This document shows positions 1 to 10,522 of a DNA stretch of 64,000 nt, one piece after another (the stretch's first letter is position 1; every line of letters starts with the position of its first letter). The DNA is taken from assembly GCA_029204225.1 (NCBI GenBank), contig CM055101.1:6081246-6145245 (forward strand). Reading direction: 5' to 3'. This DNA comes from Diphasiastrum complanatum. Taxonomy: Eukaryota; Streptophyta; Lycopodiopsida; Lycopodiales; Lycopodiaceae. The notes under the pieces are model-generated. The model was given only the letters and a program-made list of their open reading frames with translations, was not told where the DNA came from and made no database searches. The position numbers and the translations under genes were made by a program.

Positions 1-2
1 GA

Positions 3-467
3 AGCTTTGTTATCTCCATTGCGAGATGTATGCTGCTGATCTTGAAAGGCACTTGGTTTTTCGATATTGGTATTCTTATCAATGTGCCTAGCAGTATTCC
101 TCTTGGGTGTGTTTCTGGAGCTCATGGTTTTCCTGTGTGTCCAGTAGGCGAGGCATTGATGCGCGCAAAATCCCTCCAAGTCCTGGTTTTTGGGTGCCAA
201 ATGTTAGGCATTGTGATTGGGACATATTTGGCTTATGCGTTGTTGAATCAATTTCTCATCAAAGGGCCTTACTTGCAGATTTTGGAAGATGTGGAGGAAT
301 CGGGTAGCAAGGTAGATGCCGTTGAAGAGGATGAAGCTGTTCCTATCATAAGTGTGATCGCAAGGTCACTTTCAATACGGGTTAGTGTCAATAATACTAT
401 ATCTCCAAAAGAGTTGAGATTGAATCATCAAGCAGTCTTTCAAATGCAAGAAACTATCAATCACTAG
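3..467 (+). CDS. 3' exon of a TMEM45/DUF716-like membrane protein gene (partial)
   Basis: The open frame enters from the left edge and stops at TAG 465-467. The first in-frame ATG is at 30, but the frame is open upstream to position 3, so this is probably an internal-to-last exon rather than a complete gene. Near the start the protein reads LKGTWFFDIG, followed by PLGC, RAKSLQVLVF and a clear hydrophobic segment (about residues 49-71 from the ATG), then an acidic tail (ILEDVEESG). The order 'GTWF..xG', a Cys-containing loop, an R-A-x-x-L helix and one more membrane helix is what I recall for the C-terminal half of plant TMEM45/DUF716 proteins. These are polytopic membrane proteins of unclear biochemical role, some of them stress or pathogen responsive. 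The family assignment comes from memory of the pattern and not from a search. The upstream exons lie outside the window. This is the only candidate host gene here. Confidence 0.5.
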   Translation, partial: SFVISIARCMLLILKGTWFFDIGILINVPSSIPLGCVSGAHGFPVCPVGEALMRAKSLQVLVFGCQMLGIVIGTYLAYALLNQFLIKGPYLQILEDVEESGSKVDAVEEDEAVPIISVIARSLSIRVSVNNTISPKELRLNHQAVFQMQETINH

Positions 468-1876
468 ACAATTGGTCTAATTTTTTTGTTGAATTGTTTG
501 CAAAAGCAGGGTTGGATTTGATAGACATGCTCATTACTAACAGCTTCTTGGATCCGTGATCTCCTACTATGAAACAGAACAGTAGAAAAAGAAATAGTTG
601 ATTATCCAGGCCTTCCTGTAAGTTATAAATATCTTTCAACTCCAGCCTAATTCCACCCCAGGAGTGATACAGAATAGCTAGAGAATTGTACATATTTTGG
701 ATTTTGAGGCTTTTAATGTGAAAAAATCAGAGTCTGAGAAGCAATTTTTTGATGCAGAATGGGCAAATGGTTGCGCTAGACTGTGTTGAACCCAAAGTTG
801 TTGAGTCCCTGTGTCTAGAACATACTTGTCTACCGAGGCCTGAAGACTTCTTGTCACAACTTCTTCCTGCGCAGACCTACGATGGGCTAGCTGCTAATCT
901 GCCTTCCTGTCAGATGGCCATCTTGGAATCCACGCAGGAAGAAAAGGGGTGACGAACCTAACAAGGAGAGTCGACATGAGAGCTTCTTGGTGGAAGCAAG
1001 AAGTATTTTGCTTGTCTACCTGGTTGATATTTTCGTGATCACCTCTTATGATTCTGATGATGCTCAATACTGATGTTTAATGTGACTTTACAACGCTGAC
1101 AGATTTTGCTTGCCAAAAGGCTTGGTGGGCTATTGCAGAAATCTTATTGGAGTCTGGAAGGCACTGTGGGCTTCCATCTTTCAACAACAAGAAGAGCATG
1201 CATGTGATTGTGAGGGGGAGCTACCTACTGCCATCTCTTCCAGCAGCATGTGAGAGATTCTATAAAAGTTTCAAACTTCTTATATTCTGATTATTTGACA
1301 TTCAGCAGCTTCTTGATTGGGAAGCATTATTTGGAAATTTATGTTCTACTTTCAATTGTGCTCGTGATCAGCAATGGGCACAGTTTTGTATTTATACTAT
1401 ACACATGGATTTTTAAAGGGCTAAGAGGGGAGCCCCACTTGCCATTAGTGTCTATAGGTTTACTAACATTTCAAAAAGGATTGTTCAGATTTATCATTTA
1501 AGGGTGGTTTCTGTGGCCATTTGCCATTCCAGTTGTGATTATAAGGTAACATGAATGAGTTGGTGCCCCCCTTTCCCTTGTGAAGTTATATAACCTCAAG
1601 TCTAAGTTTGCCATTTTGCATGTGATGGTTGTATTTCATTATTTGTCATCATTTTTGAAGTCATAAAAAAGTATTCTCTATTGTCGATCTAGTGCAATTA
1701 TGAAGAAGCTTAGATTTTGCAAAAACCATTTGAGTCTATGAAAAGAGCTACGCCATGCCATGAATATTTCCATAAAGGTTTTGGGGTGCTTTGATTATCT
1801 GCCCGAATAGTTTAACTAGCATTAGTTTTTCTAAACTATAGTTCTCCTGCATATTTCTCCCTTTAAATCGGTGGGC
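468..1876. other. 3' flank of the left-edge gene; no further gene recognised
   Basis: AT-rich sequence with only short open frames (749-952 and 1250-1501), which have no recognisable domain. The first few hundred bases could be the 3' UTR and downstream region of the gene ending at 467. I see no LTR, transposase or RNA gene here. Confidence 0.4.
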
Positions 1877-2727
1877 TTCAATTCTCCTTTGCATTTCCAA
1901 GTGATGGTGTGAGAGCTTTCCAAATAGTCTAACTTCTTAACCGTAGCTCCAATTGAGATGAACATGGTGCCATTAGAAAGAGCTCGATGAGAGCTTTGTA
2001 ACATCACCTACATGACCTAGTTTTAAGGTATGGTTAAAAAGTTATAGGCCAAAAAAATCCCTCATCTAAAAATATATATATTTCAAAAAAATAATCCTAG
2101 TATCAGTTCAGCACGCGCCCTTAGGGTGCGCACTAAACCGATATTAGAATTTTTTAAGTTTTTTTTTTTTTGAAAAGAGCTTGATGAGAGCTTTGCAACG
2201 GTTTCAGAATGACTTTATTCCGAGCTACAGTTCAAAAGTTTAGGCAATCGAGCTCTTTTCAAAAAAAAAATTAAAAAAACCCTAATATCGGTTCAGCATG
2301 TGCCCTTAGGGTTTGAGCCATGTGCCCTTAGGATTTGAGATGGCTCAAACCCCAAGGGCACGCGCTGGGGTTGTAAATCATTTTTGTTTTTTTTGGAAAG
2401 AGCTCGACGTGAGCTTTGCTGTTACACTAGAATGACCTAATTTTGATTTACGGTTCAAAAGTTACACTTTCTAACTGTAACTCATAACCAGGTCATGTAG
2501 GATGTCGTTGCGAAGCTCTCGTCGAGCTCTTTTTAATGGCACTATGTTCGTCTCAATTGGAGCTACGATTAAGAAATTAGACTGTTTAAAAAAAAAAACA
2601 CACCTGATATTGATTCAATGCACGGATGGCCTGTTTGACCAGTCAGATAGCACATCTGCGCATTGAACCGATATTAGGATTTGGAAAGCTCTCGCACCAT
2701 CACTTGGAAATACAAAGGAGAAGTGAA
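1877..2727. mobile_element. Fold-back / MITE-like element with long imperfect terminal inverted repeats
   Basis: The left arm (about 1877-2050) and right arm (about 2461-2727) are inverted copies of each other. The left arm starts TTCAATTCTCCTTTGCATTT and the reverse complement of the right arm starts TTCACTTCTCCTTTGTATTT; the similarity continues through GTGATGGTGYGAGAGCTTTCC and more than 100 further bases. The right arm carries an extra segment of about 90 bases (2588-2681). Inside lie two shorter near-perfect palindromes, 2096-2148 and 2603-2678, both bounded by CCTRRTATYRRTTCA-like ends, and several copies of an AGAGCTYGAYGAGAGCTTTG module (around 1979, 2176, 2397 and inverted near 2510). 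No coding capacity is visible. I could not define a target-site duplication, so the superfamily is open; the long arms fit fold-back or Mutator-like non-autonomous elements. Confidence 0.6.
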
Positions 2728-3009
2728 TGAGCACACACTAGCGCAATTACGCTCATCGGTTCCAGACGTCAGTTGCACATTTTTTCAAGGGCGTGGGACC
2801 CCTCGGAGTGCTTTTCAAAGGGAAAGTGTGCAATGTTATCACATTTGCTTATGGAAATTAAGGCTACATGTTAACCATGTAAGTTGGGCGATGGGCAGTT
2901 CCGGAATCATAAAAAACAAGCATAGATGTTATCGGAAGTTTTCTCTCTCTTGTTAATCTTTCTCTATAGTCAAACTTCTTAAAGGGCCCATTTTGAGCCC
3001 ATATTTTTT

Positions 3010-3348
3010 CTAATGGAAGAATTGTCTTCGTAGATGTAATTTAGAAATTACGTCCCTCACATGATATAGCGAGCTCAGGATGTCCCATACTTCTTTCGAA
3101 TTTTGAGCTTCAGCTATGAGGCCAATCTGAGTGTCCGATATATTGAGAATAATAAGCATGAAGGCTCTATCATCCTTCGACTTCCATTTTGAGTCGGTTG
3201 TGTCATCTTCAGCCTTCTTTTCGATACATGTGGCAACATCTTACAACTCATTGACGATTAGCAAGGTCTTCATCTTAAATTTCGACAAGTAGTAATTGGA
3301 TCCATTCATCTTGTCTGCGATAAGACCGACTTTACTCTGAAAATCCAT
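3010..3348 (-). pseudogene. Copia gag N-terminal fragment (element G)
   Basis: Read on the minus strand, a frame starts at ATG 3348-3346 (MDFQSKVGLIADKMNGSNYY) and runs to a stop at 3012-3010, with one internal TAA after about 36 codons. It includes LSKFKMKTLL, SKDDRAFMLIILNISDTQI and KEVWDILSSLYH. This is the plant copia Gag core (Retrotran_gag_2/UBN2 type: 'N..W...M', 'A...I...I.D', 'A..AWD.L...Y'), which forms the virus-like particle shell. It lies downstream, in element orientation, of the primer site and LTR at 3562-4332, so it is the 5' end of a minus-strand element cut off at about 3000. The gag start at 16131 (MDSQSKAG) belongs to the same family. Confidence 0.75.
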
Positions 3349-3561
3349 CTGGAATTTTAGTTTGTAGATATATCGATGACTTCAAGAGAGAGATATTGTG
3401 TTGCGCTACAATATGAAATCAACTATCTGATACTGAAATTTGATACCACAAATTGAAGAATTTGATATCGATTTGATATCTCGAAAGATATCAAGTATTA
3501 GATCCCAAATATAACAGATTGCTCTGATGTCATGAAGGTACGCTTTGATATTACATATTAG

Positions 3562-3574
3562 AGATCTAATACCA
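3562..3574 (-). promoter_or_regulatory. Primer-binding site of element G
   Basis: The reverse complement reads TGGTATTAGATCT, a one-off variant of the usual plant copia primer site TGGTATYAGAGC complementary to the initiator-Met tRNA 3' end. It abuts the LTR end at 3575 directly. Confidence 0.75.
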
Positions 3575-4332
3575 TGTTGGAAAGAGGTGATAGCAATAAC
3601 GACAAGTTGAAGACAGTGAATGACTTACCAAACACAGTGAAATGAAGTCTGCTTTCCTAATGCATGACTACGCCTATCAATATTGAACAAAACATAATAA
3701 CAGAAGTCTCGTTCAATCTTATAGTAACTAACTTTGAAATCGTCAATGCTACAACGATTACGTAGCCAAACAATGAATTATCAGACAAAAGCAATATGAG
3801 ATTTATCAGCTACAAAACTTACATTATGATATAATGCTGAATGCAAAAAAGGATAGATTGATTCAACATGAAATATATGATGATGAGAACAGGACAATTG
3901 CGGATAGAAACCGCATACTGTAAGCTATCTCTGAGTAACGGAAGATCTTTGTCTGAATTTGCACTTCCGCTAATAAGCAGTAAGCGCTAATAGCAAAAGT
4001 CTAAATCAACTCTAAAGAACTGAGCTAGAATGTTCAAGAGTGTTCAAGCTTGAAAGCTTGAAAGAGCTGCTACTTGATTGAAAATAATAGAAGTATGATC
4101 AGCTATTTATAGTAAGCAAATATGTGGCAAGTCCAGTAGGATATCCAATTAGGTCAAAGATCTTAATGGCTAGTTGGACATCATGAGCTGGCATCCATCC
4201 AATTAGTATTTCTTGAAAATTGAGCGATTCCTGATATTTCTGCAGACTGTACTGTAGAAACATGCAGAGCTGGATAATGTAGTGAATGAAGATTGAAAAT
4301 GATTAGCCGATAATCAGGAGAATAATCCAACA
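3575..4332 (-). repeat. LTR of minus-strand copia element G (758 bp)
   Basis: Bounded by TGTTGGA at 3575 and TCCAACA ending at 4332, so it has a 7-bp perfect terminal inverted repeat with TG...CA ends. The primer site and gag lie immediately to its left in minus orientation, making this the 5' LTR of a 3'-truncated element. A TATA-like CTATTTATAG (on the minus strand CTATAAATAG) lies near 4105. The same LTR family occurs in plus orientation, rearranged, at 15754-16780. Confidence 0.8.
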
Positions 4333-6281
4333 GAATGACCTATGCCAATTGGAAATAAAAAGAAAATTTTGAAAAGGTAAAATATTTGATAAAAGCCTAC
4401 TTTGACCACTTAAGGAGCTTAAGAAAAAGACAACGTGTGTCTACTATAACAAGAAAATTGATTGAGTCTGAGCGTCCAAGAAGAAAAAATGAGATGAAGG
4501 ACATTCTATCAGCCAAAACTAATGCCATAAGCTATGAGAGGATCATCTTTGCTTTAGAGTCAAATCCTAGCTAAATCAAAATGAATGATATGCAAAGAGA
4601 GCACATGATCAAGAATGTTTTAGGAGATTTGATGTTATTCCTCCTAAGTAATGGCCAATGTTTGTTGTTGACAACCACAAACTATGTAGTAATAGTTGAT
4701 GACATCAAATCATGTGTTCATAAATGAGATAAAATTGATGGGGTGATTAAGAGCATTGTGTATATTACAATGTTGAAGACAAACAGATTTTTTTATCAAT
4801 TAAGTGATAGACAAGAACCGATGGACCATATACACAAAAGAAGGATGCCAAATATTGAGTAGGGAGGGGTGTATAATGATGGCAAAAGTACGTGAAAAAA
4901 GCCTTTATTTCTTATCAATCAAAGTAATATCACCTACAATATAAGCTGATCTAGTAGTTGTATGGAATGTGGGAGGACCCTACTAAGCAATTAATGAAAC
5001 AAAATTGTGGCATGGACAAATGGGCCACTTGAATGTGCTAAAAGTAAATACCATGGCTCATCATACATAATGATCAAGGCAACAACCTCTTATGTGACGG
5101 ACACATTGATGAAAATCACACAAATGATGATCAATTGATTTTGACAAGAAACATGCACACAACTAAAGAGTTTCTAAACTTAGATATATGTGGCCCCCTA
5201 AATCTATAATCTAGTAGAGGCTCCCAGTATTCATTCTTGTCAAGGATGATCACAATAGTTACATATTTGTATACTTCATCAAACAAAAATTTGAGGTATC
5301 CTCATTCTTCAAGTACTTTAAGAAACAAGTCATGAGTAAGACGAGCATCAAGATTATAAAACTGAAATCTAAAAAGTTAAGATAATACATATATAACAGG
5401 TCTCATGGCTATATGAAAAATGAAAGAATTATGTATGAGACTTCTACTCCCTACATGCTAAAATAGAATGGCGTAGCAAAATGATTCAACAAAATGATTG
5501 TTCAAAGAGCATGAAGCATGTTGCATGCAAAATGCTTAGTGACAAATCTATGGGGTAGAAGCAATATGAATTACTATCAACATCTTGAGTAGATTATCAA
5601 TGAGAAAAATCATTGGAAAGATCCCATTTGATGCATGGAGTAGGACGAGGATCTCCACCTATGATGTTTTGGATGTAATGCTTTCATGCACACTCCCCAA
5701 AAAAATAAAAATAAGTTTGATCCAAAGGTCATGAAGCACATACTCATAAGTTGTGATGACAATTGCCAATTTTATTGATGATAAAGAGAGATCAATATAA
5801 GCCAAGATGTATTTCTTGATGAAATTGTGACTTATATAGATTCAAAAGGCTACAATACTTGATGCTGCAATAAAGAATCAAGTGACTCAAATGCCAGAAA
5901 AATAGTCACTGGTGATCAACACGATTACTTCATATTTCAAAGAGTAGAAGAAATCATTGAGAAAGCACATGTACTATTAGATTTATTCCTTCTATCCCTA
6001 AATGCCATAATTAATTTAGACTCATTCATGTTGTTGCATATTTACTCACATTGTCGTAGAGTCCATAGATATACACGAGAATCATAGACAAGTACCTACG
6101 CAACAATCAAATTATCGAAGACAGTCAAACTATCTAAGGAGTATCAAGTGTCAACTATCGATAGATGCTTGAATGTTATATTTGAACAATTATTAAATCG
6201 AACATTCAAACCTTTGTTGCCCTCAACTGTAGCTGATTCGACTCTGACTCAAATCAACAAATTGTCAACCATCTACTAACT
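4333..6281 (+). pseudogene. Heavily decayed copia pol (GAG-pre-integrase and integrase)
   Basis: No long open frame survives, but the plus strand still reads pieces of a copia polyprotein in order. KLWHGQMGHLN (about 5000-5035) is the zinc-binding start of the integrase. LNLDICGPLN (about 5175-5205) follows, then YSFLSRMITIV and, in another frame, a YFIKQKFEVSSFFKYFKKQV stretch (about 5272-5330) of the catalytic core. An NG-VA motif after TPYML (about 5450-5480), RA.SMLHAK (about 5505-5535) and finally ISCDDNCQFY near 5750 come last. Stops and frameshifts are everywhere, so it has long been dead. Nothing is recognised in 4333-4980 or in 5900-6281, which probably belong to the same ruin. It ends where the LTR at 6282 begins. 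Confidence 0.6.
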
Positions 6282-7273
6282 TGTTGGAGTTAATCTTCAC
6301 TCTTACTCACCTAAATTCATTTTCTGGGCACCAATGTACTGTGTAAATATTCTCTCTCTACAATTTCATGGTCTTACTCACAAAAATTGAATAGTCTGTG
6401 CAATACATCGACTTGAAGCAAAAGTAGGATCGACTTTGTCGGCTTGACTTCACCGACTTGACTTCACCGACACCCCCACATCGACTCCATCAACATCTTC
6501 TCAAGGGAAAACCAGTTGACTCAACTTGTTCGACAACTTTGATGATTGTCAAAAAACTTAATGAAGCTCATCCTTTGCCATGTCCAACACAGACTACGTC
6601 ACAATGCATTTCAGTACTTTATCGTAACTACACTACTTCATGCCCCTTGCTCACGCAGTTGTTATAACTGTTGCATATATGTATATATACATAACAATAA
6701 CACACTATCGATATGGATGGATGGATGAATAGACATGCATGAAGATATGTATCAGATTCAATCAATGGAAGCATGAATCAAAGTTCCTCCGCGAACCCCT
6801 TTGTATCAGAATTATCTGATTCCATAGGATGAGAGATTTTAGGGAGAGTGAAAGTATTTCAAGAAGTAGAGATAGTATTCAATCTATAACTAGCACAGTA
6901 AGATCACATCACTTAGTGCGCCATTATTGTGAACCATTCTCGGACACAGGATCATGATCTGATTGTTGTATTTACAACAACTTAATGCAAATTCTCTATT
7001 TTCTTAATGTGTGTTTTACATTGTCAAATGCTTTCTGATAATCTCTTTCCCTTACACCGATACTCATTCCACAACTCATTCGGAATATCTAATCTCGAAG
7101 ATAACATGGCTGTCATAGATGCCGAACTGTTTCGCTCCCTTCATGGTTGTCATGGACATCTACTAAGATACTCCTCTTGTCGATCTAAGTAATAGTTTGA
7201 ATCAACAAATGGGTAAAGATCTTGTTACAGTCTATATGTTGAGTTTTCTCTTGACTAGATCTCGCATTCAACA
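6282..7273 (+). repeat. 5' LTR of copia element 1 (about 992 bp)
   Basis: Starts TGTTGGAGTTAATC and ends CTCGCATTCAACA, so the termini are TGTTGGA...TTCAACA with TG/CA ends. Four bases later comes the primer site TGGTATCAGAGCT (7278). A TATA-like TATATATACATAA lies near 6680 and the transcript would start downstream of it. No 3' LTR partner was found: the coding region loses its similarity near 15240. Confidence 0.75.
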
Positions 7274-7277
7274 AGAT

Positions 7278-7290
7278 TGGTATCAGAGCT
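7278..7290 (+). promoter_or_regulatory. Primer-binding site of copia element 1
   Basis: TGGTATCAGAGCT, the canonical plant copia primer site for initiator-Met tRNA, four bases after the LTR. Confidence 0.9.
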
Positions 7291-7413
7291 GATAAAATAA
7301 TTTTCAATACAAACACACATTTTAGAAATAACCCAACAGAGTGGTATTAGAGCCATAGTTCCAAACTATTATTGGTATTCAAGACTATTTTACAATTTCT
7401 TAGATCATTCATC

Positions 7414-8181
7414 ATGGAAGGTACATCTTCAAAGATCCGCTTCATCAATAAGCTCAACGGAGATGACTTTCACACGTGGAAATTCAAAATGATCACCAAA
7501 AAGAACCTTGGGGATAAGTCAATGGTTCAATAGCCAAGCCAGCTTAACCTAAGATGCTGACTGCTTGGGAAGCTAAGGATGGCAAAGCTCTTGCCATTGT
7601 ATCTATGAATCTTAAAGATGCACAAATAGCTCATGTAGCAAATTGTTCTAGCTCCAAAGAAGCATGGGACATTCTTTCTGGTCTATATGAAAGAACAAAT
7701 GTATTGACTCATCTCTTTTTGAGAAAGAAGTTCTTGTCGCTCAAGATGAGTGAAGGAACCTCAATCACTGATCATCTAAATGAATTCAAATAACTACGCA
7801 ATCAATTGGCTGCAATAGCCAGTATCGGATGAAGATCCTAACATGTCTCTTCTATCCAGTCTTCTTCTCTCTTACAACAATTTAATATTGCTATTGGGCA
7901 ATGCTCCTGACCTGTCTTTACAAAAATTGACAACAAGTTTATTGCAGGAAGAAGTAAGAAGAAAAAGATTATCCACGGTGAATACAAAGACAATCGCCCT
8001 CTATTAGAATAAGCAACAATTAAAGAAGAAGAAATCTTCAAAGGACAAGAAGACCAAAGCTGAGCAAACTGATTTAGATCAATAATCACAACAACACAAT
8101 CGATAGCATTAAAGACCAAAAACCGGACATGATGGAGGATTTGATTATGCTTGAACCTCTCATGAAGATCCAACACCGCTT
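7414..8181 (+). pseudogene. gag of copia element 1 (broken)
   Basis: Begins at ATG 7414 with MEGTSSKIRFINKLNGDDFH, the usual N-terminus of this gag type, and after a stop near 7531 and a frameshift continues in the frame of 7554-7793: TAWEAKDGKALAIVSMNLKD, SKEAWDILSGLYERTNVLTH, FLRKKFLSLKMSEGTSITDH. This is the UBN2/Retrotran_gag_2 core with the conserved 'AWD.L...YE' and 'L...L..LKM.EG.S...H' blocks. Beyond 7793 only scattered stop-interrupted pieces remain up to the protease, and I cannot find the CCHC zinc knuckle. It would have encoded the particle shell protein of the retrotransposon; it cannot do so now. Confidence 0.8.
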
Positions 8182-9560
8182 ATGATACAAGATCAAAACA
8201 ATATAGATGTCCTTCTACGTTATCTTGATTCCGATGGTGCTTCTCAGCACATGACTCCATGCAAGTTCCTATTTGAAGATTTCACTCTACCAAATTCAAA
8301 GTATGTTTACCCTGGTGACTCAAGTACACTTCAGATTGGAGGTCAAGGATTTATACGCTTTCATCTTCCAAATGGTGAATTGACCTTGCTCAAGGATGTA
8401 CTTTACGTACCCAAACTGACAAAGAATTTATTGTCAGTCAACAAGCTCATTGATCAAGGCTGCAGAGCCTTGTTCAATTCAAAACAATGTACTACTTTGG
8501 ATAAAAATTGTAAAGAAGTCCTCTCTGCAAGCAGAGAAGATAATTTGTACATTTTGAGTCATGAGTATGCAGTTCCCACAAATGTGAACACTTCAAATGC
8601 CCAGTTATGGCATTAGAGATAAGGACACTTAAACATGAGATCGATCTTGTATATGCATCATAATAGTATGGTCAAAGATCTAAACATTAATGCTGCCTCC
8701 ACTGACATTCGACATGTCTGTGAGATGTGCTTACTAGGCAAACAACCTAGATTACAATACCCAATGGGACAAGCCACTAGAGCTAAGTCCATTTAGAATT
8801 GATACATAGTGATTTGTGCGGCCCTATGAGTGTTCTCTCTCTAGGTTTAGAACTATATTTTATCACTTTTATCGATGCTTATTCAAGATTCACCAGTATT
8901 ATGTTCATAAAAAACAAGTCTGAGGCATTCAATTGTTTCAAAGAATTCAAGCAATTTATTGAGACATAAGCTAGTCAAAGACTCAAGACCCTACATATAG
9001 ACAATGGGGGAGAGCTCCTGTTAGACAAAATGTCCAACTACTTATCATCATGTGGCATTCATCATCAGTTCACTACCAGCTACACACCATAGCAGAATGG
9101 AATAGCCGAGAGGAAGAACCGAACATTACTTAATGTAGGACGATCAATGATGTCAAATGCTCAGCTACCCAAGAATTTTTGGTCTGAAGCAATTTCAATA
9201 GCTTGCTATTTGTAAAATTATTCAGGCACTAAAGCAGTCGACTCAAGGACTCCATTCAAAGCCTTTCATGGATACATACCGAGTCTGAAGCACCTCCGAG
9301 TGTTTAGTTGTCTTTGTTATTTGCAGATTCCATTTTACTTGAGAAAGAAGCTTGATCCTATCAGTTGCAGAAGTATCTTCATCCGATACTCGACATCACA
9401 TAAAGCCTATCCAACCTACGATGTCGAACCGAGACATATCACAATCAGTCGAGACATCGTCTTCCTCGAAGATAGATTTTACAACTTCAAGCAGAAGCGC
9501 CAATGCAAGAGTTTGTTCCAACGACTCCCATCACCATCGTTGTGACAGTTTCGACAATTG
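8182..9560 (+). pseudogene. Protease and integrase of copia element 1 (broken)
   Basis: 8182-8616 is open for 144 codons and carries the aspartic protease. The active site reads YLDSDGASQHMT instead of the usual DSGAS, an inserted Asp that should harm catalysis. LLKDVLYVPKLTKNLLSVNK closes the protease domain. Then, across stops, come LWH and GHLNMRSI (zinc-binding domain), HSDLCGPMS near 8807, FIDAYSRF, HIDNGGEL near 8997 and NGIAERKNR near 9098, which carry the D, D and E of the integrase core. The C-terminal part, FKAFHGYIPSLKHLRVFSCL to ISRDIVFLED, is open at 9300-9545. The order gag-PR-INT-RT-RH defines Ty1/copia. The polyprotein continues after the nested insertion at 9716-13900. Confidence 0.85.
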
Positions 9561-9715
9561 ATGATATCCATGTTGCATAGGAAGGAGAATCATAAGCAAC
9601 CGACTTTTCTTCGAAGATCTGCATGACATCGACACGAGATTGATCATTATATCCCTCGGGCATTCATCAGTTATGATGAACCCACCTCAGTAGCAGAAGC
9701 ATTGTCAAGTTTCAA

Positions 9716-10509
9716 TGCAGAAATTGGCAAAAATCTAGCTTGGTAATTTTTATGATAGAAGTTTGTAAGTGAATCTCACATGTGTGGAGGATGTTCCCAC
9801 GTGTGGAGAATTGTAAAGTAAATAAAAAAATGTTTGATATAGGGGTCTCAAAGAATTTTATAGTCAAGCATTTAGGTGTAGGATGTTGATAGGGTCAAAT
9901 TTGGCATAGATGGCAAATTATCCATTTCCACTTGTAATGCCACTATTGAGCCAAAATAGAGTAGGAGGCCAAACTCGTGCCAATTAGAGTGTAGACAAGT
10001 GTAATGCTTTTGTTTGATGAAGTTTAAGAGGTCCAATAGGATTTAGAGGTGGAACCATGAGTGGTCCAATAGAATTTGAGGTTTGCTTGAAAATGATCCA
10101 ATAGAATTTAGAGGTGAATGGATCAATGGTCCAATAGGATTAAGAGGTGGCAAAAGTGTGGTCCAATCATAGTTAAGCATAGTGGTAGCTCGTGGATCTA
10201 CTAGTATCATTGTACTTCTCATTTGGATCTAATTGATTTTGAGATTGAGTGGATTTTGTGAGTAATTGGTTTTCTAGCTTTCTCTCTCTACCCGAGGAGA
10301 ACAGCTTGTTTTTACTTAGATTATTTTTGGAACGCTTCCCACACGTGTGAGTGAGAGTTGGTAGTGATTGAATGCATGCAGTAGTGTGTTTTTGCCATAG
10401 AATCAAAGATAGATCTTGAATCTCAATCTAGTCTTGATCTTGGCGCATCTACACACCTTAGGAGATCACAAGTACATGTTGTGGACAGTCCACATGTGTG
10501 AAATCAACA
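9716..10509 (+). repeat. 5' LTR of element N1 (794 bp)
   Basis: Starts near TGCAGAAATTGGCAAAAATC and ends GTGAAATCAACA, directly followed by the primer site. It differs from the 3' LTR mainly by lacking about 34 bp between two TTTCTCTCTCTACCCGAG repeats near 10275-10300, and by a few substitutions and small indels. It contains five CCAAT motifs at 10030-10165 and CACGTG cores near both ends. Confidence 0.9.
10030..10170 (+). promoter_or_regulatory. Array of CCAAT boxes in the LTR U3 region
   Basis: Five copies of a GGTCCAATAGRATTTAGAGG-like unit (one reads GATCCAATAG) follow each other at roughly 35-45 bp spacing. CCAAT is the core bound by the NF-Y transcription factor. The same array occurs in the 3' LTR (about 13395-13535), in the LTR at 60487 (about 60708-60845), and as a related GGGGTCCAATAGAATTGARG array in the LTR at 38028 (about 38384-38490). 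A promoter/enhancer role is inference. Confidence 0.5.
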
Positions 10510-10522
10510 TGGTATTAGAGCC
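10510..10522 (+). promoter_or_regulatory. Primer-binding site of element N1
   Basis: TGGTATTAGAGCC immediately after the LTR; complementary to the initiator-Met tRNA 3' end with a T for C change. The non-coding leader then runs to the gag start near 11263, and nothing else is seen in it. Confidence 0.9.

Noticed and set aside
749-952. 67-codon frame downstream of the left-edge gene
   Set aside because: No recognisable domain and no sign of conservation; may be UTR or spacer.
1250-1501. 83-codon hydrophobic frame
   Set aside because: Composition reflects T-rich DNA; no known family.
2681-2956. 91-codon frame starting in the fold-back element
   Set aside because: Begins inside the inverted repeat arm and continues into unrelated DNA.
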